Assembly: GCA_030220185.1 (NCBI GenBank)
Contig: JASPKZ010007303.1
Coordinates: forward strand, 992,001 to 1,056,000
DNA length: 64,000 nt
DNA from: Diploptera punctata
Lineage: Eukaryota > Arthropoda > Insecta > Blattodea > Blaberidae
Direction of reading: 5' to 3'
In this document: positions 22,326 to 33,989 of the stretch, one piece after another
How positions within the stretch are numbered: the stretch's first letter is position 1
Layout of the letters: every line of letters begins with the position of its first letter
The notes under the pieces: model-generated
Database searches by the model: none
Seen by the model: the letters and a program-made list of their open reading frames with translations, nothing else
Told to the model about the DNA's origin: nothing
Translations under genes and position numbers: made by a program

Positions 22326-22436
22326 CTAAAATATTATATAACTTTACATATTGTTAACTTCAGTCCCTAGAGCAAATAAGATAAAACTTGTAATGAATTT
22401 AAAAGTGCTGTATTTATTGGATATGATTGATTTCAG

Positions 22437-22661
22437 GCTGCGGCTGTCAGTACAGCACATACGGTTGTTGTCCAGATAACTTTACAGTAGCTCGAGGTCC
22501 AAATGCAGAAGGTTGTGGTTGCCAATACACCAAGTATGGATGCTGTCCAAACCGTTACACTCCTGCTGCAGGGCCTGAATTCCAGGGCTGCCCATGTCAC
22601 ACATACCAGTTTGGCTGCTGTCCTGATGGAATATCTATTTCTAAAGGACCTTATAATCAAG
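22437..22661 (+). CDS. Ppn: papilin exon e: Cys-rich repeats 9-11
   Basis: The first two bases complete the Gly that closes repeat 8, giving LEGCGCQYSTYGCC across the junction. Three repeats follow with cores YGCCPDN, YGCCPNR and FGCCPDG; repeat 11 finishes in the next exon. Repeats here are joined by a tight GCGC or GCPC linker. It is the longest repeat exon in the window, suggesting internal duplication. Acceptor TTTCAG at 22431-22436, donor GTATGT at 22662. Confidence 0.9.
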
Positions 22662-22838
22662 GTATGTCAGTATGATTTCTAAGTACATGTTCATTAGAAT
22701 AGTGATAAATACTTTTCAGCATGTGACGTGAAAAATTGTTCTTAGTTCCAATCATACGCTATGTGCATGCGCCAACAAATGTGAAGCAGTTTACACTATG
22801 GAATCACAGGATGCGGCCAATATATACATAATATTTAA

Positions 22839-23786
22839 CTCTTAATTACTCACGCATACATAACCTACATGAGGACTCACGCGGAGAATTTTTTTGCCTT
22901 CAAGTTTGTATCACATTATTACAAAGTTTAATGATTTTTTAAAAAATAATAACATATATACACACCTCCCTCAACAGAAAAGTAGTCTGGACAGGATTCC
23001 ATCACATGATCTTTGCAGATTGGAGCTTGCCGCATTTGGTGCAACACTTTGTTGTCTTCTGGTATTTGGCCCTGGAACAGAAGTGGCACCTCCCTCCTTT
23101 TCTGATGATCAGTCGTTCAGCTTCTTCCACAGGTCCTGTGAGATGTCTTATTTTCACCTGAAGAGATTTTGGCAAAATGTTTATGGCTGCCCTTTTCTTC
23201 AGATAGCTGTCCAGTAGACTCCGACCAAGGTCCTTTAGGAATTCGCGGCGAGCAATCTTTCTTCCTACATTTTCTTGTATAATTATAGGTGCATTGATGG
23301 CGCCAACATTCAACAAGAAGTAAAAAAATAGTCAGTGGCCAGGTGCTTTCAACATTCCGTATAGAGTTAGAATCATGATCACTGTCTTCTACACAGTCTT
23401 CATCTGATGAAGAAAAAAATCTGCCAACAATTGCATCATCTGATGCTTCCAATAGTTCTATAATTTCATCTATTGTCAATATTTTCCTCTTTTTACTCAT
23501 GTTTACTCATAGACTTCAAATTGTAAGCATGGGAATAGAAAATAACTCTCTACAGATGCTAGGCACGCATGGGGTAAAAAATTTCCGAAGGCTGCAACAA
23601 TGATATAAAATAAATATAATTGCATCATTAGCTATTCCAAGGAACTAAATACAACTAAAACACGTGCTGGACGAGTCCATTTGAGAATAGGTGAGTTCCA
23701 GGGAATCTCATAAATGTAATTGTCACTAAATAGTAGCGTCTTTCAACCTAATGGAAAAGAAATTACCCTGCGCAAGTAATTAAGGG
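22839..23786 (-). mobile_element. piggyBac element, internally deleted
   Basis: TTAA on both sides; ends CTCTTAATTACTCACGC and CCCTTAATTACTTGCGC (right end reversed), as in the longer relative at 30152. On the minus strand the N-terminus (MSKKRKILTIDEIIELLEAS, acidic run) is joined, out of frame, to the transposase C-terminus. That part includes the cysteine-rich RCHFCSRAKYQKTTKCCTKCG. The catalytic core is deleted. Confidence 0.85.
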
Positions 23787-23814
23787 TTAACAAACCTAAA
23801 ACCTAACTCCAAAA

Positions 23815-24148
23815 ACTCCAAGTACGACAGGCCTAGAAGGCCTGCTGCTGGCCTCTCATCCACATGTGTTAATCACAGAGGTAGACAATCATCTAGCCAG
23901 TGTAGGGGTGACATGTAGTCACCATGTCAGGTCCCCCAGCCGTTATAGCTGGTCTTTTCATTCTGGAGTCGCTACTTATTGTAGCATACTATTATGTATG
24001 CCTCATGATGCTGGGTGGACCCGGTCCTATACTAGCTGAAATTCCATGAGAAAAATTTCTTCCCCCATGAGGACTCGAACCAGCAAAAGTCCCATAGCTC
24101 TGCACCAAGGCTTCTTGCCTTGACCACTTGGCTATGGCATGGGAGACC
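23815..24148 (-). mobile_element. SINE with tRNA-Leu/Ser-like head
   Basis: Minus-strand head CATAGCCAAGTGGTCAAGGC (class II tRNA A box) and GGTTCGAGTCCTCATG (B box), with a body over 200 bp. A degenerate relative is at 59590-59960. Confidence 0.65.
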
Positions 24149-24182
24149 TAAAAGCTAACCTAATGCAATTTAAGCACTCTAA

Positions 24183-24346
24183 TCATTAATGAGTTGGATA
24201 TTTTGACTTACCTCATATTTATTTATTTTTTATGCAGACCAGGTTTCGTTGCTTTTACATGACATTTTCGATGCATTCCAACTCAATAACCAACTCATTA
24301 ATGATTAAAAGAAGCCTCATTAGTGTTATTTCCTACATACATTTAA
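24183..24346. mobile_element. short Penelope-type foldback with 13-bp duplication
   Basis: Arms ATCATTAATGAGTTGG / CCAACTCATTAATGAT, CTTACCTCAT motif inside, tail GCCTCATTAGTGTTATTTCC. Flanked by TTAAGCACTCTAA (24170-24182) and TTAAGTACTCTAA (24347-24359). Confidence 0.75.
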
Positions 24347-25404
24347 TTAAGTACTCTAACCTGTGAAAGAATAATAAATAAATACTAAGTTCTGAAATTC
24401 TGAAGTATATGTGTACAGTTAATTAGTACATACTCTATGTTGGCTGCACTGTAACACGTCTTTGTTGTTGCATAGAATATTCGTTAAAATCAATATGGCT
24501 GCCATGACTTCATGTTATGTATGTAGTTAAATATCATAGACTATTTAACTCATGCCACAAATGCTAGTCAATGACCAATCACGTTTCAATGAATTTTGTT
24601 TTACAACCAATGACAGTCGTGTTTCACCTCGCTCTTTATCAATTTCTCTTTATCAGCTCCTGCTTTTGTGATTAAGAAAGCTCCTCCTTTTTAATGTTCT
24701 GAACAGGACAGAACATTATTTTTCTCCAACAAATACATTGAATATAGCAAATAATGAACAGATTCCTTGATTTTACTGAGTTGTTTACTAAAAAAATTAA
24801 TTAATAACACGTAATGTTGATTATGATATATAGTTTGATGTGTTTCACTATTTTTCCACTTGGGTACATTCCTACAATATTGCGATCTTATTTGGCAATA
24901 AATAATATGATCTAGTTGCAGTGAATGAACATAACCTCACATTTCTGATTTGTTTTCAAACATCGCCATTTACATTAAAAACATAGTTATTTTAAAATAA
25001 CTATAGTTAAATAATGATTTGTGAGTAAACAGCTTAGTTTTATTCGTTAAATAGTCCTAACAAAAAATGCCACTCTTGATTTCCAAATTCTCTAGATAAA
25101 TTGGAAATCACTCGTGGCATTACTTATGAAAAATATATTGAAATAATGGTTAGAAAAATGTAAAAATCATTGTAAATGGTGGGAAATAATTTGAAAAATG
25201 AAACCCTAAGAATAAAATTTGACAGGAGTTTATGAATGAATTAAAAAAAATTGGTGTCACAAGTTGTAAAGTTTACCTGAATAGTGTGTATAAAAATGAC
25301 AACTATGTAAATATCTTAATGAAATCATTTCCAAAATAAAATCTACATCTAATTCTAGTCAAGTACAACTTTTGTGCTTCAAGTCCTACATTTACTGGAT
25401 AAAT

Positions 25405-26560
25405 GACATTCATTCATAGTGTTCTGCCCAAGAGCAGGTATTTCACTGCAAACTCAGCATTCTCCACTCTTTCATTAACTCAGCTTTCCTTTTTGTATCC
25501 GCATACAAACCATTTATTTTAATATTGTCTATCATCTGATGTCTTTTTCTGCCTCTGACTTTCTTTCTGTTGACCATTCCTTCTAGGACATCTTTCAGCA
25601 GGCAGTTTCTTCTTAGCCAGTGGCCAATCCAATTTCTTTTCCTCTTCTTTATGAGTTCCACAATTGTTCTTCTTTCACCCACTCTATCTAGCACATCTTT
25701 ATTTCTTACTTTGTCAGTCCATTTTATACGTTCCATCCTTCTCCATATCCACATCTCAAAAGCTTCCAGTCGCTTTTCCTTATTCCATTCTAATGTCCAA
25801 GTCTCTGCACCATACAATGCTACATTTCACACAAAGCACTTCACTAGCCTCTTCCGTAATTCTTTTGCCAAAGGTCTGCAGAGAATGCTTCTCTTCTTGT
25901 TAAAAGCTTCTTTTGCCATTGCTATCCTCTGCTTTACTTCTTGACCACAGTTCATGTTACTACTGATAGTACAACCCAAGTATTTGAAACTCTCCACTTG
26001 CTCAATGGCCTCATCTTTAATCCTCATGTTTATCTTCCTTGGTTTCCTTCCTTTAATCATGGCCTTCATCTTATTTATATTTATCTTCATCCCATAATCC
26101 TCGCACTTATCATTTATCTCCATCAGCATGTTTCTCAGTGTCATTGCATGTTCTGCTTGCAAAGCCATATCATCAGCAAATCTTATTCACTTTATTCTTC
26201 TACCTCCCATGTTTATGCCTCCCATATTGCTGAAGCAGTTCTTCATTAGGTCTTCCAGGTAGATGTTGAAAAGAGTAGGTGATAGAGGACATCCTTGCCT
26301 TACCCCCCTTCCAATTTCTCTTCCTTCTGACATTTCTTCTCCTATCTTCACTTTTATTCACTGTTTCATATAAAGACTACTTCTGAGCCTCCTCTCCTTC
26401 CAGTTCATGCCAATTTTCTTCAAGATCTTCAGGAGTTTATTCCAGTTTACTCTGTCAAAGGCCTTTTCCAGGTCAACAAATACTGCATAAATGCCTTTAT
26501 CTTTTTCTCTATATCTTTCTCCTATTGTTTGTATCAATCCAATTGCATTAATGTGGCCTA
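25405..26560 (-). pseudogene. LINE RT C-terminal half; 3' end shared with SINE B
   Basis: Minus strand, 5' to 3': IYAVFVDLEKAFDRVNWNK, GVRQGCPLSPTLFNIYLEDL, RFADDMALQAEHA (catalytic Asp pair, with a stop just before it), VESFKYLGCTISSNMNCG, and YGAETWTLEWNKEKRLEAFE. Several stops and frameshifts; 5' part missing. Its 3' end has the stem-loop ACCTGCTCTTGGGCAG and an ATGAATG tail, matching the 3' end of the SINEs at 4422, 6830 and 45710. Confidence 0.82.
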
Positions 26561-27200
26561 TTTCATTTTCAATATCCGCCATTATGACCATATTTCCGAA
26601 CACTTTAATAACCTCTCTTGGCTCCGTCTTACTGACAGACGTAAATTGCACTTTCTTTCACTACTTTTCAAGCTTCTGAATTCCTACATTCCTACTTACC
26701 TGGCGTCCAGATTTGAGAAGTTATCCTCCTACCACAATATTGATACTAGGTCACAAGATAGCAGTCTGCTAACAATTCCTCTTCATAGCACTTCCTCCTA
26801 TTCTACTTCCTTCACAGTAGCCTCTGCCCGCTCCTGGAATCTCCTTCCTCAAGATATCAGGGGTTGCCGCACACTTGGCACCTTTAAGTCACGCTTATAC
26901 AGTTACCTGTTGTCTAATAATTAATTTTTCTCTATTTATTTAATTTTATACTATGTCATTAATCTTTTCCTCGTTTTTTTTATATATCTTGTACATATTA
27001 TATATTTAATTCGTTAAATTTAGAGTAAATCAAAATACATTATAAATATTAATTGTATTGTATTCATAACTTGTAATCGTTTATATATATTGTAATTTAG
27101 ATTTAAGACTTTTCTTTTGTATTTTTTTAAACCTGGTTGAGTGGTAGACAAGGCCTTAAGGCCTTAACTCTGCCAGGTAAAATAAAGCTATTATTATTAT
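26560..27200 (+). pseudogene. LINE C-terminal fragment (CR1/Jockey-like)
   Basis: Reads YDHISEHFNNLSWLRLTDRR and SARSWNLLPQDIRGCRTLG, with a stop after YLLSNN at 26924. The 3' end AAGGCCTTAAGGCCTTAACT..ATTATT matches the LINE at 10593-11815. It abuts the opposite-strand LINE near 26560. Confidence 0.78.
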
Positions 27201-27339
27201 TTCCAACTTATGCAAGTTCTGGTATGCCATAATACATAAAAAAATATGTGTATTGTACTAACTGCTAAAGTGTCTTCAAGCATAGCATAAAGTAGAGGTC
27301 AGTATCATCAGCATTGAAATAAAGTGAGACTTGAACTTT

Positions 27340-28033
27340 TATAGGAGAAAATTACTATGAGGTTTAATTTAAGATTGAAATTAAAATTCTTATAATTATA
27401 TGGTTTCAAAACTTAGGTTGCCTTCAGTAATATCTCAACTGAGTAAGAGACAGATGGAATAAGAAGCAGTTCTTCTGAATGACATAATATTGGTCGAGAT
27501 ATTACTGAAGATTAAACTACCTAGATTTTAAAACTGGTATAATTAGAAGACTGGATATGAGGTTTGGTGTAAAGAATTTTTTATATATATTTATTTTGTA
27601 TAATTTTATCACTCACCTCATATTTGTATTCTTTTTAGACTAGTTTCGGCATCACCTTCAGTACCATCATCAGTATTTCCATGACCGTTGTTTTGTCGTC
27701 CTGAAGAGGTAGCTTTTCTCCCTCTGTTGGTAGACTGAAAAACCTCAAAATCAAGTAATTTTCTGCAGGAATTTTAAAGTTGATTAATTTCCCCTTTTCA
27801 TTTTTTTGAATGTAGATTTTTTCCCAAACAGTCTTTCAATTTTTCTGTTTGTTTTAATAATTTAGCCTTTCTTTGGATACAATGTTTTTCTGACCATGCA
27901 TGGGCTGCCACTGCAGACTTATCCACTTCCCCTTTCTTGACATTCCAGAGATGTTCTTTCACTCTAATTTTCAAATGTTTCTTTGTTTTCCCTATGAATG
28001 AGGTATAAAGAATTTTAATTTAAATCTTAAAAG
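27340..28033 (-). pseudogene. Penelope-like GIY-YIG fragment with hairpin
   Basis: Minus strand encodes pieces of the endonuclease-side protein (HAWSEKHC-like block). The tail is reversed at about 27350 (ACTATGAGGTT). Outer arms near 27365-27400 and 27997-28033 pair. No intact ORF. Confidence 0.6.
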
Positions 28034-28342
28034 TGAGACCCTTGGATTTGATAATTTCCTTTACTTGTTGTTAAAAAGGCTCAACTTGTCCAGTGTCTGC
28101 ATTCAGCACTTCACCACATGAGGTCTATTGAAGTTGCCATAATGTTTACGATAACCGCAAAACCTGGCCTGAATCTGGATGCCCATATGTTTTGGCAGTT
28201 TATCAGCAGTAGCTCACATCTCCACTCTCTGAATGACGACACATTAGAACATTGTTGAATAAACCATTTATGCTCATTGTCATCTAATTATTATTCGTGT
28301 TTGGCTAATTTAATGTGATTTCTTTCTCCCTCATTTTTAAAA

Positions 28343-28600
28343 AAATCGGTGGACTAGTGGTTATACTCCTTGCCTCTAGGCCTGAGGGTTGGGGGTTCAA
28401 ACCCGGCCACAGTCGATAGATTTTTTTTAGGATGGAAAATCCAAGAAGCAAGTCCTCCGGGAGGGACTTCAAGCTATGGGTCCCAAGTCTGAGATTTTCA
28501 GGCTTGTTAAAGATCTTTAAGCCTGAACAAAGAGGCCTCTAAGCAAAATTGACTGATCTTAAACATCCTAGTAATATTTTCGATGTTTTTATTTAAATTA
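28343..28600 (+). mobile_element. tRNA-derived SINE (family A), copy 2
   Basis: GGTGGACTAGTGGTTATACT (A box), GGGTTCAAACCCGG (B box), then the family body AAAATCCAAGAAGCAAGTCC and AGGCCTCTAAGCAAAATT. Confidence 0.75.
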
Positions 28601-28633
28601 ACATTATCCAATCCTGGAAAGAATCTAATTTAA

Positions 28634-29318
28634 GACATTCAGTACCAGGCACTGAGCAGGGCATTTAAACCCACAGGCCAGCCATTTAAATACCCTAGCT
28701 ACCCTTTTTGTGGCACTTCAGAAAATGGACCATTATTCACAAACTATTAGTCCTAGAAAAATCAAATTTAGTACATACCTGAAGGAGATATCCTAGTATG
28801 ATTTGATGGTGAAATAACTTGGGTGATTGACATCACATGGTTTCGGCGTATCAATTTCAGGAAGTGGAAGTTCATCTTCACTTTCACTTTGTGAATCTTC
28901 TAATTCAGGAATCAGTCATCATCTGAATCATCATTATACAAAATATTCACTAATTCTTCTTCAGTGAGATATTTTTCTTTCACCATGGTTTCACTCACGC
29001 ACAAACAACAGCACGATAACGAGAAACATATACGACTGCATTGGAGCCTGGAGGCAAGTTTGGGTGAACGAATTCCATGTGTTGTTTGTTTTAAAAATAA
29101 AAAGGGATTCACCAAAGGTTAAACGTGTCAAATGGGAATAGAAAATGTACATTTACATGCCATCTATGATCTCCAAGACATACTAAGCCAACACAATATT
29201 TAGGCACCGAATATAAATGCGGTTTGTTTGTGCCTGCTCTAAAACGAGTTAACTGACCGATGGCTGCATACACGATAGTCTCTTTAAACGCCTTAACTGG
29301 TTTACGGTACTGAATGTG
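28634..29318 (-). mobile_element. TTAA-flanked piggyBac-type element with ORF remnant
   Basis: TTAA on both sides; ends GACATTCAGTACC and CACATTCAGTACC. On the minus strand a start near 28985 gives MVKEKYLTEEELVNILYN followed by an acidic DDSDDD stretch, like the N-terminus of piggyBac transposases. The rest is missing. Confidence 0.7.
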
Positions 29319-29322
29319 TTAA

Positions 29323-29928
29323 GAAAGAAAAATTAACGCTTGAATCTTAAATTCCTATACCCCTAAGATCTCCTAAGGCCTGTACTGGGATCACTTTTTA
29401 CCTTTATTATTAAAAATGTATACTGTACTTATTATAATGTTAGACAGTTGACTGGTATATTGCATAAACATTGTAAAATGTAATATGTGGTGAAGAGAAT
29501 TTTTTTTTATAAATATAGCTATAGCTGTATGGAATCCCATCATGTCTTCTTAATGTAGAAGCAATTCAATGTGTATTTGTGAATAATGGTTCATTGCAAT
29601 GGATATGGGGTCAAGAGAGTAAGCTAAGAGGAGAATTTGTGCTTGGATGGGAAGGAAGCCTAACTTAGCTCAGTGATCATAGCATCAACACAATCAAGAG
29701 GTTTAAAGGAAATCAATGTAAAAATAATAATAAATATTCACGGGTGTATGCTAAAGAACAAGAAGGTTTGGGATTTGATTTCCAATTCAGGCAGAACATT
29801 TTCTCTCTACCATTGATTACATAGTTTCATTGTATACATTAACTTACTTATTTTGATCATAGCAATAGCTTTAGCTTCTTAATATTAATTTAATTGTAAA
29901 AGTCTTCATTAATTAAATGTTTTATTAG
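29323..29928. other. papilin intron, no gene seen
   Basis: AT-rich sequence before exon f. No element edges or ORFs recognised. Confidence 0.4.
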
Positions 29929-30108
29929 GATGTGGCTGTGAAAATGCTGAATATGGATGCTGTCTAGATGATAAAACACCAGCTCAAGGACCAAACAAAC
30001 AAGGATGTGGTTGTGAGGCTTCTAAATATGGCTGCTGTCCTGATGGAGAGTTTGAAGCTCAAGGCGAAAAATTTGAAGGCTGCAAAGAAATACCAGCCCT
30101 GCCAGGAG
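29929..30108 (+). CDS. Ppn: papilin exon f: Cys-rich repeats 12-13
   Basis: Starts by closing repeat 11 (NQG-CGCENAEYGCC). It holds repeat 12, with the diverged core YGCCLDD, and repeat 13, with the normal core YGCCPDG. It then leaves the repeat pattern with a proline-containing linker (IPALPGG) leading to the first Kunitz domain. Acceptor TATTAG ending at 29928, donor GTAGGT at 30109. This is the last Cys-rich repeat exon before the Kunitz block. Confidence 0.9.
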
Positions 30109-30502
30109 GTAGGTGTATTTTTATAGAGATATATACAACTACAGTCATTAACCCTTAATTACTCGCGCATACATAACCTACATGAGGACCCGCACGGGGT
30201 ACTTTTTGCCTTCAAGTTTTTATCATAGTTAATAACACTGTATCACATTATTACAAAGTTTAATGATATTTTTAAAAACATAATAACATATATAGAAACC
30301 TCACTCAACAGAAAAGCAGTCTGGACAGAACTCCACCACATGATCTTTGCAGATTGGTTTACCACAATTGGTGCAACACTTTGTCTACGGTCATGTTCCC
30401 TGGAATACTGAAGTCTCTTCAGGTCTATTTGAATATTTGTGTTCCTTACAACTAGGTCAATTATCTCATCAGTAAATAATAGATTTCAAGCCTCGACACT
30501 AG

Positions 30503-30814
30503 TTATAGCAGTTGTTTCACACCAGGTTTCTCTATCACAATATTTCGTGCAGGCGTTCTCCTCCTAACATTTGGTGGTTCCTTGTACCAGATAGTGCCAT
30601 CTTTTCCTTTATAACGAGCATGTTGAATTGCCAGTGGAATGTCATCTTCAGAGAGACTTGCTGTAGCAGAAACATCTTCATCTTCTGAAATAATATCATC
30701 CTGATCACTTTCAGCGCCCTGTATAGAGTTAGAATCATGATCACTGTCTTCTACACAGTCTTCATCTGATGAAGAAGAAAATCTGCCAACAATTTCATCA
30801 TCTGATGCTTCCAA
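30503..30814 (-). pseudogene. piggyBac transposase N-terminal remnant
   Basis: Acidic 100-residue segment preceding the usual piggyBac core; homologous to the start of the ORF at 23117-23500. The true start (MSRKRKVL..) is upstream and separated by a stop. No catalytic residues remain. Confidence 0.7.
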
Positions 30815-30873
30815 TAGTTATATAATTTCATCTTCTGTCAATACTTTCCTCTTTCTACTCATATTTACTCTTA

Positions 30874-31416
30874 GGGTCGTATGCAAATACTTTACTCTCT
30901 ACTTTACTCTCTACTCTCTACTACGCCTTAACCGGTCATGCATGAATGTTGACGTTTTCGTAATATTGGCAACGAATTACCCAGAATTCTCAGCGATAAA
31001 ACCACTTCCGTTATTTTCGTCTGCTATAGAGGAATACATTTATGCTTGCATCCCGCAAATAATACCGTATACAAACACGTCTGCGACGCGCAATATTACG
31101 CCGATTCTCCTGTTCTTCCAGTTGAATTCTTTGGTAGACTCTATCAAATTCCTCTTCTCCGCGTATACCGAAAACATGATCGAAGTCTTCAAGGTCCGAC
31201 ATCTTGGATAAGTTTCAAACTACATCGGTTACCATCGGTTCCCTTCAGGATTTTCACATAAGTTTATATCTTGAGCTACGATCTTAAGGTACCTTGTCAG
31301 GTAGCTTTACAATTATTACCGCGTGAATAGATTTCTGAGTAAGAAAAATGTGTTTGAATAAAACTTTATCAGCAGAGAACGCCTTTTACTGTCTAATGCG
31401 TTCAAACATTCGACCC
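30874..31416 (-). mobile_element. PIF/Harbinger-type non-autonomous element, copy 1
   Basis: Flanked by TTA; ends GGGTCGTATGCAAATA and GGGTCGAATGTTTGAACG. It sits in the piggyBac at 30152-32527. The homologous site in the other piggyBac (about 23505) is empty, which confirms the boundaries. Confidence 0.85.
31011..31202 (-). CDS. 63-aa Harbinger-borne ORF
   Basis: MSDLEDFDHVFGIRGEEEFD.., then EEQENRRNIARRRR and a basic C-terminus. The same ORF is at 36912, 38085 and 63341, each just after an identical leader. Likely the 5' end of a Harbinger transposase or accessory gene cut by internal deletion; the function is unknown. Confidence 0.6.
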   Translation of the reverse strand: MSDLEDFDHVFGIRGEEEFDRVYQRIQLEEQENRRNIARRRRVCIRYYLRDASINVFLYSRRK

Positions 31417-32689
31417 TTAGACTTCAAATTGCAAGCACGAGAATAGAAAATAACTCTCTACAGACGCTAGGCTTGCATGGGGTAAAAAATTTCTGCAGGC
31501 AGCAACAATGACATAAAATAAATATAATTTGTATCATTAGCTATTCCAAGAAACTAAATATAACTGAAACATGTGCTGGAAGAGTTAATTTGAGAATAGG
31601 TGAGTTCCAGGGAATCTCAGAAATACAATTGTCACTAAATAGTAGTGTTTTTCAACCTAATGGAAAAAAATTACCCCGCACTGTGCAGCGTATCTATCAT
31701 CTATATAACCACGCTGACTGCTACTATTTGTACGTATCATTTATTGGATCATTTTTTGTTTCCGTTGTATATATTAGCGTAGAGTTCATTACATCCAAGG
31801 TTATTAACCAAAAGCCTTTGCCTGGGCCCATAAGAGGCAAAGATTGAATCATCTTTCTTTCCTAAACACTTAAACATAAATCAACAATAGATCTCAAGAC
31901 ACTAGAGTACTTTAAATTGAATGTATCATTATTGTTATTAATCATGAAAGCTAGACGAGGAAGCTAGAATGATCTCCTAAATAAGTAAGTTTCAGTACAG
32001 GAATATCAAACAGCAGCATGCACATAAATAACTTGAACATTAACCAGGATAAATATAAAAATGATGTTTAATATAAACAAGACGTCTGAAGTGGATGAAA
32101 AATATAACAAATGTAAATACTTGATCATTCTTCCACAAAAAGAAAATAAATAATAATCTTTAACTTCACAAAACTATATCATACCTCACACAACATTCAT
32201 ACCACGGTCCAAGCCAGGGTAGTCTTTCCCCGGTCCTCAGGACCAAAACTTAAACCACGCCACTCGCGGCTCCAGACGACGTCTCAACTCAAAGTTCCGA
32301 TTGAATGATAATGTTCTTGATGTGCATTGCGTATTTGAGCGTTCTGAGGCAGAAGGGGAGATGCGCAGCACAAACAACGCCACAGGAGAGGAAAAAAGGA
32401 GAGTAGGGGTAGATGCATAGAGAAAGGATATTGGCATAGTTCACAAATTTTACTGTCCAGGGAGGATAACGGCACTACAGTAGCGAACCGAAAATAGTAC
32501 TTTTGGTTCAGCACGAGTAATTAAGGGTTAATTTTGTGACTTTGTTGCACCATATTACAATATCTTCACAGACACTTAAATGGATCCTAATCCTTCCTCA
32601 AAATAGTCACAATTGGTCACTTTGCATGTTTGCCAATGTTGGTACACCAGTTGGAATCAAGTCTGAAAAACATTAATTAATAGAGCTAG

Positions 32690-33090
32690 ATTTAACACAT
32701 AACCTCATAAATTGCTGTCAATTCATAACTGATTTAATTTGAATTTAAATATCCTACCTTTGAAATTTCTCTTTCCGATGATAGATAGTGTTGCTATAAA
32801 GTTTTGTGTATTTCCACTCTTAGTTGCCAACTGCAGCCACGAATGGTGATTTGAGTATGTGATTCCTGCTTCTGACACCAGGTGTCAGAAGTGGGATTAC
32901 TGAAATGCATTGACAGGAATATTCCTTAAGACTTCTTGCGTGGCAGTGATGATCTCCTCAAGTGACTGAAATTTACACTCACATCTTTTGTTTCAAACAG
33001 GGAACAAAAAAAGAAATTATATGATGCAAGATTAGGTGAGTGTGGAAGGTATGGCAAAATGATAACTTATTGCCTTGCCAATTTCCCTTT
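32690..33090 (-). pseudogene. Tc1/mariner-group transposase C-terminal remnant
   Basis: Minus strand, several frames: LPHSPNLASYNFFFVPCLK, FQSLEEIITATQEVLRNIP, then a SDGEYFEG-like end, typical of transposase C-termini. The aspartate of the usual SPDLAP block is Asn here. No ends found. Confidence 0.6.
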
Positions 33091-33284
33091 CTATGAGAGT
33101 AGAATGTGTACAAATAATGTATAGCAAAGCTTAGGATCTTATAATGAATTGAATGGTGTAGACGGAAAAGGATCCACTTATACTTGGGTCGGTTTACAGT
33201 TGCTACCTATGGGATGAATTCTATGTGAAAAATTTCCGACAAGTCAAAAAAATAATTCAAGCCAATTGTTGTTTCCATTGAGGA

Positions 33285-33700
33285 TCAAGGAGACAAGATT
33301 ATGAGTATTTGAGAATAAACTTCTTAGGAACATTTTTGGACCAAAGAGAGATAAACGGACAGGTAAATGCAGAAGACTACATAACAGTGAGCTACATTAT
33401 CTTTATAGGAAACTAGATATCATAATAACAGTTAAGTCTCATAGGCTGCAATGGGCAGGACATGTGACATGTATGGGGGATGAAAGAGGTGCTTGGAAGC
33501 TTCTTGTAAGAAAACCAGAGGGAAAATACCAGTTGGTAGGACAAGAATAAGGTAGGAGAATCATATTAACCATAATTTGATGGTAGTAGATTATACAGGG
33601 GATGATTGGAAAGCATTAGCTCAGGATAGGGATGTATGGAGAGCTTATGTCCATGTAGCGATGAACCTTTGGGTTCAATAGTGCCACTGAGTTAGTTAAT
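33285..33700 (+). pseudogene. LINE 3' tail, same family as 5011
   Basis: Degenerate copy: GPKRDKRTGKCRRLHNSEL-like, then TGDDWKALAQDRDVWRAYVH; stops throughout. Confidence 0.6.
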
Positions 33701-33734
33701 TGAGGATCAAACAGATTACACCATTATATTTGAA

Positions 33735-33800
33735 GAGAAAAATATATGCCTAGACCAGGGTGTGAACCTAGAACCTTTAGCTTTATTTGCTAATGCAATG
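33735..33800 (-). repeat. tRNA-like repeat fragment
   Basis: ATTTGAAGAGAAAAATATATGCCTAGACC edge in two parts (first TTTGAAGAGAAAAATATATG) and a decayed B box; remainder lost. Confidence 0.4.
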
Positions 33801-33989
33801 TTGGATTTATAATTAAAACATTGAAATATTACACCATGTTTCACATCCTCTTATGATCCAGCTGAGAAATATACTATCTTCGTCACCATTACTGTAAATG
33901 CACGAATATTCTGTCATTTGAACACATTAGGGGAACATTTATTCGAAATGAATGATATAATTAATATAGACTTGTCTTTTTTTTTTCAG

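Larger units (their letters stand above)
22720..25215 (+). repeat. unclassified repeat copy 2, interrupted by insertions
   Basis: Reverse-complement match to 1-490 in pieces: 22745-22835, 23791-23812, 24150-24182, about 24348-24540 and 25125-25215. The gaps are filled by a piggyBac derivative, a SINE, a Penelope foldback and an unassigned segment (about 24545-25125). Confidence 0.55.
30152..32527 (-). mobile_element. piggyBac element with nested Harbinger
   Basis: TTAA on both sides; inverted ends CCCTTAATTACTCGCGC and CCCTTAATTACTCGTGC. The minus strand holds the transposase N-terminal part (30503-30814 open; SSSSDEDCVEDSDHDSNS, then WYKEPPNVRRRTPARN). A C-terminal cysteine-rich stub (TKCCTNCGKPICKDH) lies near 30300-30390. 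The core domain between is deleted. Compared with 22839-23786 it has an extra segment at about 31690-32511 of unknown origin. Confidence 0.85.
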
